Shown: in pieces, positions 57,800 to 64,000 of the stretch
Position numbering within the stretch: position 1 is the first letter of the stretch
Layout: each line of letters opens with the position of its first letter
Origin: Neobacillus endophyticus
Lineage (GTDB): Bacteria > Bacillota > Bacilli > Bacillales > Cytobacillaceae
DNA length: 64,000 nt
Assembly: GCF_013248975.1 (NCBI RefSeq)
Contig: NZ_JABRWH010000001.1
Span: 4,112,001-4,176,000, forward strand
Direction: 5' to 3'
Program-made: the position numbers and the translations under genes
The notes under the pieces: model-generated
Told to the model about the DNA's origin: nothing
Database searches by the model: none
Seen by the model: only the letters and a program-made list of their open reading frames with translations

Positions 57800-57902
57800 T
57801 GATATTCCCTCCTATTGCAAATGAATGACAGGTTTGCCTTGCTTTTTGCACAAAGCGTTTTGCTGGTTGCTGCACCATATAATCATGAATTTGGTTTCTA
57901 CC

Positions 57903-58649
57903 TTATACCTTGGTCATGTGCTTAAAGCGGCTTAAGAATTGTATTGTCCGTTCTTCCTTCGGATTTTCAAAGATCGTTCGAGAATCTCCTACCTCGATGA
58001 TATTGCCATGTTCCATAAAGACTACATGGTTGGAAACCTCACGGGCAAAACCCATTTCGTGAGTGACAATGATCATCGTGACCCCTTCCTTTGCGATCGT
58101 TCGAATCACATCAAGTACTTCGCCAACAAGTTCAGGGTCAAGGGCAGAGGTCGGTTCGTCGAACAGAAGCACCTCGGGATTTAGTGCTAGTGCCCTTGCA
58201 ATGCCCACCCTTTGCTGCTGCCCTCCGGATAATTGGCTCGGATAAAATGCCAATTTGTCGCCCAAGCCTACTTTTTCTAGTACTTCTACACTTCTTTGCC
58301 GCGCTTGTGCCTTGGGAATCTTATGGACAATGACTAGGCCTTCCATCACATTTTCCAGGACGGTCCTATGTTTAAATAAATGATACTGTTGAAAAACCAT
58401 GGCTGTTTTTAATCGAAGCTGGCGGATATTACTTTTATACGGCCGGGAATAATCAAAACGAAAATCCCCAATTTGAATGCTGCCTTTCGACGGCTTCTCT
58501 AAATAATTTAAGCACCGGAGCAGCGTGGTTTTTCCGGAACCGCTTGGCCCTAAGATGGCAACTACTTCTCCCTTATTTACGGTAAGGCTGATATCCTTTA
58601 ACACTTCATGGCTGCCAAAGGATTTGGTGACATTTTTTACTTGAATCAT
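57903..58649 (-). CDS. tcyN: Amino acid (cystine-type) ABC transporter ATPase
   Basis: A 248-residue polar amino acid ABC ATPase: Walker [25 protein letters not shown], Walker [19 protein letters not shown] and IVTHEMGFA. Length (247 in B. subtilis TcyN) and gene order match the B. subtilis tcyJKLMN system. It powers uptake of cystine or related sulfur compounds. The start overlaps the permease stop by four bases. Confidence 0.85.
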   Translation of the reverse strand: MIQVKNVTKSFGSHEVLKDISLTVNKGEVVAILGPSGSGKTTLLRCLNYLEKPSKGSIQIGDFRFDYSRPYKSNIRQLRLKTAMVFQQYHLFKHRTVLENVMEGLVIVHKIPKAQARQRSVEVLEKVGLGDKLAFYPSQLSGGQQQRVGIARALALNPEVLLFDEPTSALDPELVGEVLDVIRTIAKEGVTMIIVTHEMGFAREVSNHVVFMEHGNIIEVGDSRTIFENPKEERTIQFLSRFKHMTKV

Positions 58650-59356
58650 ACGATCCCTCCTCTATTGAATCGATTCAATCGTCCTTCTACCCACCCCGTC
58701 AGTCTTTCAATTAAAATGGTTAACCCCCAATAAATAATCGCTGCAGCAATGTACGATTCAAAGAATTTCCAATTACTTGAGGCCTCAATTTGCGCTTTTG
58801 CGTTTATATCAACGATTGATATGGCGAAGACAAGTGTCGAGCCATGCAGCATCCCGATCAGTAAATTTGATATATTTGGCACTACAGCCGCCAATGCTTG
58901 CGGGAAAACAATTCGTCTTAATGTCTGAAAGGTGGTCATACCTATGGAATAGGCTGCTTCGATTTGCCCTTTCCTCACCGCCAGTAATCCGGATCGGATA
59001 ATTTCTGAAAAATAAGCACCTGCTGTAACGGAAAAAGATAAAAAAGCAAAATCGATCAGTGGGATCACAGAAGAGCGAAATGTCCAGCCATTCTTTTCCG
59101 CTAATCCATCCACGAACGTTGAGATGCCAGAGTAGATTAATAGTAAATGGATAAGCATAGGTGTTCCTCGGATTACAACGACATAAATATGGGCCAATGT
59201 CCGTAAAACAGGAACCTCAAAATACCGCATCAAAGCAACGGTGGTCCCAATAATAAAACCAAAGAGAACCGAAATAACTGTGATTTCCAAGGTTACCGGC
59301 AAGGCAGAAAAAAGGCTGACCAAGGCAGTAAGGATAAATCCGGGATCCAGTTTCAT
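58646..59356 (-). CDS. tcyM: Amino acid ABC transporter permease (TcyM-like)
   Basis: 236 residues with about five membrane helices and the His/Glu-Gln permease motif [34 protein letters not shown]. Second of two paralogous permeases that form the channel. Overlaps the preceding permease by four bases. Symbol by order and length only. Confidence 0.8.
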   Translation of the reverse strand: MKLDPGFILTALVSLFSALPVTLEITVISVLFGFIIGTTVALMRYFEVPVLRTLAHIYVVVIRGTPMLIHLLLIYSGISTFVDGLAEKNGWTFRSSVIPLIDFAFLSFSVTAGAYFSEIIRSGLLAVRKGQIEAAYSIGMTTFQTLRRIVFPQALAAVVPNISNLLIGMLHGSTLVFAISIVDINAKAQIEASSNWKFFESYIAAAIIYWGLTILIERLTGWVEGRLNRFNRGGIV

Positions 59357-60135
59357 AGTCTTGCCCCGCCTTTCTGAAGCCTAATTCCGGATGGTAACAG
59401 GTAGCCCCATCGTGGTTTTCTCCCAAGGAGCGTCTTTCCGGCTTCAAATTTACCTTCAAATCTTCGAAAATATCTTTCAGAAATAGCAAACAAATTCTCC
59501 AAGAGTAGACTTATAGCTAGATAGATCAAAGCGAGTGCGATGTAAGTTTCGATAAAATGCTGGGTGATTTGAGCTAGTGTTTGTGCTTTTCCTGTTAATT
59601 CCACTACCCCTAACGTAAAAGCCAAAGAGGTGTCTTTTAAGTTGGCAATGACCAGATTCGCAAATACTGGAATCGCAATCGACAATGCCTGGGGTATGAT
59701 GATTCTTCTAAATACCTGCCAACCTGTCATGCCAATGGAGTACGCTGCCTCCAGTTGCCCCTTCTCTACCGATAGAATGGCTGTGCGAATTGCTTCTGAG
59801 AAAAATGCACCGCTGTTCAACGCATATGTCAGCACGACGAACACCAAAACTGGAGCCTTCGAGATCGATATATGAATCAATAAAAATAGTTCAGGCAATC
59901 CGTAATAAATTAAAAATAGCTGTATGAGTATAGGAGTTCCTCGGAAAAAGGATATATATACTTGCGATAACCGTTTCAACACGGAAATGTTATAAATTCT
60001 GGGAAGTGCTGAAACGATGCCAAAAATAAATCCAAGCAGGATCGACAGTACGACGATAACCAAAGTAATGTTTAAGCTGCTGATTAATTTCGGCAATTGT
60101 AAGAAAACATACGTAATATCAAATGGTTTTCCCAT
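59353..60135 (-). CDS. tcyL: Amino acid ABC transporter permease (TcyL-like)
   Basis: 260 residues, about five membrane helices, motif [35 protein letters not shown]. It has a basic C-terminal tail of about 20 residues. It starts 35 bases after the binding protein gene and forms a heterodimer with the next permease. Confidence 0.8.
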   Translation of the reverse strand: MGKPFDITYVFLQLPKLISSLNITLVIVVLSILLGFIFGIVSALPRIYNISVLKRLSQVYISFFRGTPILIQLFLIYYGLPELFLLIHISISKAPVLVFVVLTYALNSGAFFSEAIRTAILSVEKGQLEAAYSIGMTGWQVFRRIIIPQALSIAIPVFANLVIANLKDTSLAFTLGVVELTGKAQTLAQITQHFIETYIALALIYLAISLLLENLFAISERYFRRFEGKFEAGKTLLGRKPRWGYLLPSGIRLQKGGARL

Positions 60136-60169
60136 TATCAGGATCCCGCCTTTCGTATTTCAAGAAATA

Positions 60170-61024
60170 TTATTGTGCTTTCAAGTTAGTGGTGTAATCC
60201 TGACCTAACCATTTCACGCTTAGTTTTGATAGCGTTCCGTCTTTTTTAATTTGACTCAACGCTTGATCGATTTGATCTGCCAGCTGCTGTTCCTTTGGAT
60301 CATTTTTACGAAAGACAAAATAGACACCATTACTTGCAAGCGAATCCCCAACAATTTTCAATTTTCCTTGAGGATCAATTAACGAAAGTGAAAAATCGGC
60401 GCCAAGGGTGGCGTCTACACGGCCTGAAGTAATTTGACTTACCGTATCATTAGAGGCCCCGTTTGTGTAAACAATCTGAATCGCATTATGATGTTCTTTG
60501 TTATAGGTTTCCAGTAAATTTGCTTCAGCAGATGTGGCTGATGTAAGGACTTTTTTGCCTTTCAAATCATCTAGCGATCGGATGGGCTGTTGATTGGTTT
60601 TAGCAACGATGATATAAGTTTTCCAAAAGGCATACGGTTCCTTATTAAACAAATATTTTTGTGAACGTTCCTTGTTTTTTTCCATTTCATTCGTTACAAA
60701 ATCAATTTTATTCGTGCTTAAGCTAAGAAGCAGATTGGAAAAATCCATTGTTTGAAAGGTAAATTGATAGTTTGGTAACCGTTTGTCAATCTCTTTCACT
60801 AATTCGATATCATAGCCAGTCAGTTTTTGATTTTCGTTGAAATAGGTAACCTTTGGAAAAGTGCCGCTTGTTCCCACGATGATCTGCTGAATGTTTTTTG
60901 CTTGAATCGACTTGATTGGCTCGGATGTGGCTGTATCTTCCGAACTGTTGGAAGAATGGCTGCAACCGTTAATTAAAAACAATGTAAATAGTAAAAGAAG
61001 ACTCCATCCATACGTTTTTTTCAT
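60170..61024 (-). CDS. Amino acid ABC transporter substrate-binding lipoprotein
   Basis: 284 residues from the ATG at 61024, nine bases after GGAGG; an ATG three codons earlier is too close. Lipoprotein signal with lipobox LINGC. PBP-I family 3 marks: IVGTSGTFPKVTYFNENQKLTGYDIELVKEI and DFVTNEMEKNKER. It resembles TcyJ/TcyK; B. subtilis has two such genes here, this operon has one. Confidence 0.88.
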   Translation of the reverse strand: MKKTYGWSLLLLFTLFLINGCSHSSNSSEDTATSEPIKSIQAKNIQQIIVGTSGTFPKVTYFNENQKLTGYDIELVKEIDKRLPNYQFTFQTMDFSNLLLSLSTNKIDFVTNEMEKNKERSQKYLFNKEPYAFWKTYIIVAKTNQQPIRSLDDLKGKKVLTSATSAEANLLETYNKEHHNAIQIVYTNGASNDTVSQITSGRVDATLGADFSLSLIDPQGKLKIVGDSLASNGVYFVFRKNDPKEQQLADQIDQALSQIKKDGTLSKLSVKWLGQDYTTNLKAQ

Positions 61025-61047
61025 TTTAAACATCCTCCTTGTATTCT

Positions 61048-62073
61048 CTAAAATGATTCATTTGATAGTGACATTTCCGCCATGGCTTCACTTAATAGCA
61101 CAAACGACTTAAGACGGTCTTGGAATTTTGGGATCGGTGATAGAATGATCATTTCATCCAAATCATAGATGGTTTGAATTTGGATCAATTGTTCTCTAAC
61201 TGTTTTTTTTGAGCCAGCGATGATATTGGCCTCCTGTATTTCAATCCGAACGTTTTCCTTGGCTTGTTTGGCAAACAATTCCGCTTGTTCTGCGCTCGCA
61301 ACGGTAAAACTCCTGCCGCTGTCTAAATGCACCTTGTAAATTTTGAAATTTTCTATGAGTTGTCTCGCCTCTTCATCTGAATCGGCGACAATAACAGATA
61401 GGGCAAGAATAAATGAGAGATTTTCTGACTTTTTGCGTTTTTGCACCTGACTGAATACTTCAAATGCCTCCTCTAAAATAACATGTTGGTTATTGATGAA
61501 TTGAGCAAAAACAAAGGAGTATCCTAAATCACCAGCCAGTTTGGCGCTTGAGGCACTTGCCCCAAGTAAGAATAGTTCAGCCGGTTCTCTCGGGACTGGT
61601 TCAGCCTTCAGTCCGAAAAAAGGCTCATGAGGCTCCAGTGTGTTCCTTATAAACTTTTTAAGATCAATTAATTTCTCCCATAATTCTTTGGGCGCTCCCC
61701 CTCCTTCTTGTAGTGCCTTTGTTGATAACGGGAGGCCGCCCGGAGCTTTACCTACTCCAAGATCCACTCTTCCTGGAGCTAAAGAAGCAAGCAAATTAAA
61801 GGTTTCCGCCACCTTATATGGGCTGTAATGCTGAAGCATCACTCCACCTGAACCTAATCTAATGGAAGATGTTTTTGCCAGCAGATGGGAGATTAAAATT
61901 TCCGGAGCAGAACCAGCAAGATTCTCAGCATTATGGTGCTCGGAAACCCAAAAGCGATGATAGCCAAGTTCTTCAGCTTTTTGAGCCAATGTCACCGTAT
62001 TGTTCAAAGCATCAGTTGCTGTTTCTTGCTCTCCCATCACACTTTGATCCAAGATGCTTAACCGCATTCTCAC
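61048..62073 (-). CDS. LLM-class flavin-dependent monooxygenase (YtmO-like, MsnO8 family)
   Basis: 341 residues, GTG start after GGAGGAGG. Bacterial-luciferase fold: LSILDQSVMGE, EELGYHRFWVSEHHN, LASLAPGRVDLGVGKAPGG. Operon position beside a cystine-type transporter and an FMN reductase matches B. subtilis ytmO. It probably oxidises a sulfur compound using reduced flavin from the adjacent reductase. Confidence 0.87.
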   Translation of the reverse strand: MRMRLSILDQSVMGEQETATDALNNTVTLAQKAEELGYHRFWVSEHHNAENLAGSAPEILISHLLAKTSSIRLGSGGVMLQHYSPYKVAETFNLLASLAPGRVDLGVGKAPGGLPLSTKALQEGGGAPKELWEKLIDLKKFIRNTLEPHEPFFGLKAEPVPREPAELFLLGASASSAKLAGDLGYSFVFAQFINNQHVILEEAFEVFSQVQKRKKSENLSFILALSVIVADSDEEARQLIENFKIYKVHLDSGRSFTVASAEQAELFAKQAKENVRIEIQEANIIAGSKKTVREQLIQIQTIYDLDEMIILSPIPKFQDRLKSFVLLSEAMAEMSLSNESF

Positions 62074-62177
62074 GTGACCTCCTCCTTTTTCATGAAACGA
62101 TTTTAAATTTGCATGTTGTTTTTCGCTAACGACTGACTAGCAGCATCATCACTAAAGTGCTTTAAAATACTAATGTT

Positions 62178-62714
62178 TTAAACAGTTGTGGTGATTACGT
62201 TTGTAAGAGATTGGAGCGATTGTTCCAAGCGCTGCTTTGCTTCATGAACCAGTTCGTATTTGTTGTTTTCCAGTTTTTTGATTTGGCTGTCTACGATATA
62301 AGCTCCCTTTAAAATATGGGTGGCGCCAAGAGCTGCAAGCACTGGTTTTAGGGCATAATCAATCATTAATAAATGACCAAAGCTGCCACCGACTGCAATG
62401 GGAAGAATCCGTTTGTGTTCGAGGCTATTTTGCGGAAGTAGGTCCAAATAGGTTTTTAAAACCCCAGTATAAGATGCTTTATAAACCGGTGTTAAAATGA
62501 CAAGTACCTCGGAATCCTCAACCTTTTGATTGGCAGCTAAAATTGAAGGACTAGCGAAATTCGCATGAATCAAATCCTCTGCCGGCAGCGAGCGGACTTG
62601 TATCACCTCAGCAGTGTTACCGGGCTGTTGAACGTATTGGAACACATAGTCTAGCACCCCATTTAATCTTGTTTGCTCAGAAGGACTTCCAGAAACAATT
62701 GTTATTTTACTCAT
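62178..62714 (-). CDS. NAD(P)H-dependent FMN reductase (SsuE-like)
   Basis: 178 residues, flavodoxin-like fold: ITIVSGSPSEQTRLNGVL (FMN phosphate loop) and LVILTPVYKASYTGVLKTYLDLLP, the SsuE family signature. It would supply reduced FMN to the LLM monooxygenase. First gene of the operon, AAAGGGG before ATG, behind a regulated-looking leader. Confidence 0.9.
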   Translation of the reverse strand: MSKITIVSGSPSEQTRLNGVLDYVFQYVQQPGNTAEVIQVRSLPAEDLIHANFASPSILAANQKVEDSEVLVILTPVYKASYTGVLKTYLDLLPQNSLEHKRILPIAVGGSFGHLLMIDYALKPVLAALGATHILKGAYIVDSQIKKLENNKYELVHEAKQRLEQSLQSLTNVITTTV

Positions 62715-62758
62715 TTTTATACCCCTTTCTTTTTCTAGGTTAGTCGGATAAGCGAGGG

Positions 62759-62815
62759 TTACTCTCGGATAAAAAATCCCGATTCCAATAGATAAATGGC
62801 AACTTTTTTGGACAT
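62759..62815 (-). CDS. Leader ORF, 18 residues
   Basis: ATG with AAGGAA seven bases upstream encodes MSKKVAIYLLESGFFIRE, then TAA, 45 bases before the FMN reductase start. Either a genuine small or leader peptide or chance. A downstream GGATTTTTTATCC inverted repeat overlaps its end. Confidence 0.45.
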   Translation of the reverse strand: MSKKVAIYLLESGFFIRE

Positions 62816-62850
62816 ATCCAGTTCCTTTTTATTCTGTTTGAAAATAAATA

Positions 62851-62877
62851 GGCTCCTGTTTGTAATAAACAGGAGCC
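62851..62877 (-). terminator. Terminator-like hairpin in the operon leader
   Basis: Perfect 11-base arms GGCTCCTGTTT/AAACAGGAGCC, then TATTTATTTT on the minus strand. It lies about 50 bases downstream of the promoter and upstream of all genes of the operon, hence a possible attenuator. Confidence 0.7.
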
Positions 62878-62933
62878 TTTGGTCGTCCAATCGGCGCATT
62901 TAAAATTGGAATTGTATGATTATTATGTAATTG

Positions 62934-62962
62934 ATTATATACACACTAATCCTATCTGTCAA
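62934..62962 (-). promoter_or_regulatory. Perfect consensus sigma-A promoter
   Basis: TTGACA, 17 bases, TATAAT on the minus strand. An AT-rich stretch with caattacat and atacaattccaat directly downstream is a candidate repressor site. Confidence 0.92.
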
Positions 62963-62972
62963 CTTGGTTTTT

Positions 62973-63019
62973 AAAAAATAAAAAGCTTTCTACAGGATTT
63001 ATTCCTGAATAGAAAGCTT
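62973..63019 (-). terminator. Terminator of prs
   Basis: AAGCTTTCTA/TAGAAAGCTT arms followed by TTTATTTTTTA on the minus strand, 16 bases after the prs stop. Confidence 0.9.
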
Positions 63020-63034
63020 GATTGTTATATGAAT

Positions 63035-63985
63035 TTATTCAAACAATGGGCTGACGGCTTTTTCTGTATGAATTCGGTTGATCGCCTCTGCAAGCAATGG
63101 GGCTACAGATAATGTCGTAATTTTTTCCAACATCTTTTCTTCTGGCATTTCGATCGTATTGGTGATCACCAATTCTTTAATCGCAGATGATTGAATTCTT
63201 TCAATGGCTGGACCGGATAAAACTGGATGTGTGCAGCATGCATACACCGCTTTTGCTCCTTCTTTAGCCAGTGCATTTGCACCTGAAGTAATGGTTCCAG
63301 CTGTATCAATTAAATCGTCAATGATAATGGCGTTTTTCCCTTGAATATTCCCAACGATATTCATGATTTCAGATTCATCATGCTCTGGACGGCGTCTATC
63401 AATTAATGCAATCGGTGCATTTAAAAGGCCGGCCATTTTTCTAGCTCTTGCAACACCACCATTATGAGGGGCTACAATAACAACATCCTCCAGCGCTTTT
63501 TTCTCATAATATTCAGAGAGAATCGGAATCCCTGATAAATGATCTACTGGGATATCAAAGAATCCTTGCGCCTGTGGTGCATGTAAGTCCATTGTCACCA
63601 CTCTGGTTGCTCCAGCCTTTTCCAAAAGGTTAGCAATCAGTTTCGCCGTAATCGGCTCACGTGATCTTGCTTTCCGGTCTTGGCGTGCATAGCTGTAGTA
63701 AGGCATCACCACATTAATTTGCTTGGCCGAAGCCCGTTTCATGGCATCAATCATGATCAACAGCTCCATGATATGCTCATTAGTCGGCACAGATGTGGAT
63801 TGTATTAAAAATACCTCACTGCCACGTACACTTTCCTCTATAGAAATTTGAATTTCTCCATCACTAAATCTTTTGATCGAGCTCTTCCCAAGCTCACAGC
63901 CCAAAAGCCTGGCCATTTCGGTAGCCAGCCCGACACTGGCATCTAATGCAAACATTTTAAAACACTTATTTAATTGATATGACAC
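63035..63985 (-). CDS. prs: Ribose-phosphate pyrophosphokinase
   Basis: 316 residues from the GTG at 63985, eight bases after GGGGG; the ATG at the very edge would include that site. PRPP synthase marks: [46 protein letters not shown], and the PRPP loop [13 protein letters not shown]. It makes PRPP from ribose 5-phosphate and ATP for nucleotides, His and Trp. It is not next to gcaD here as far as visible, so a second paralog is possible. Confidence 0.93.
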   Translation of the reverse strand: MSYQLNKCFKMFALDASVGLATEMARLLGCELGKSSIKRFSDGEIQISIEESVRGSEVFLIQSTSVPTNEHIMELLIMIDAMKRASAKQINVVMPYYSYARQDRKARSREPITAKLIANLLEKAGATRVVTMDLHAPQAQGFFDIPVDHLSGIPILSEYYEKKALEDVVIVAPHNGGVARARKMAGLLNAPIALIDRRRPEHDESEIMNIVGNIQGKNAIIIDDLIDTAGTITSGANALAKEGAKAVYACCTHPVLSGPAIERIQSSAIKELVITNTIEMPEEKMLEKITTLSVAPLLAEAINRIHTEKAVSPLFE

Positions 63986-64000
63986 CGGTCTTTCCCCCAT

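Overview
The window looks like chromosomal DNA of a low-GC, endospore-former-type Bacillaceae (Bacillus, Neobacillus, Peribacillus or a relative). The reasons are AT-rich sequence, strong GGAGG ribosome binding sites with many TTG and GTG starts, a thiC gene behind a TPP riboswitch, a dhaS-type dehydrogenase, a YvsH-type permease, a tcy/ytm-type sulfur operon and a DUF3231 protein. No rRNA, tRNA, complete insertion sequence or CRISPR array was seen.

Layout. 1-5 kb: the 3' part of a thiamine-pyrophosphate enzyme, a two-gene membrane cassette, an aldo/keto reductase and unknown proteins. 5-17 kb: a MATE exporter, a noncoding region with two tandem copies of a structured repeat, an acyl-CoA carboxylase carboxyltransferase, a TIGR01777 epimerase, an RND exporter and a secreted YncE/phosphoesterase fusion. 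17-27 kb: a YetF-like protein, dhaS, the fetAB iron-export transporter with an upstream DUF4145-like gene, a Nudix hydrolase, a YvsH-like permease, thiC with its riboswitch, and a small zinc-ribbon protein overlapping thiC. 27-32 kb: a saccharopine-dehydrogenase-like enzyme, a putrescine-type aminotransferase with a strong sigma-54 promoter, and its likely enhancer-binding regulator. 32-37 kb: a membrane-anchored GH18 protein downstream of a 788-residue protein with two prenyl-synthase-like halves, a holin-like protein and a double GNAT. 38 kb: a collapsed xanthine dehydrogenase remnant.

From about 39 to 56.5 kb the window is accessory. It has orphan genes, a GMC oxidoreductase pair of visibly higher GC, a decayed tyrosine recombinase, a decayed acetyltransferase, orphan immunity-like proteins, small ATPases, a possible group II intron relic and at least ten copies or fragments of short palindromic repeats. 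Inside it is an ABC-class ATPase gene preceded by a consensus-like promoter, a 14-codon leader ORF, nested hairpins and an intrinsic terminator. This is the best candidate here for an undescribed regulatory system. The structured repeat seen at 7 kb recurs in inverted orientation at 56.2 kb.

56.7-64 kb: a GNAT and a DinB protein, then a minus-strand operon (FMN reductase, LLM monooxygenase, lipoprotein, two permeases, ATPase). It resembles the B. subtilis ytm/tcy system for uptake and oxidation of sulfur compounds. It is read from a perfect consensus sigma-A promoter through a leader with a terminator-like hairpin and an 18-codon ORF. A prs gene lies at the right edge.
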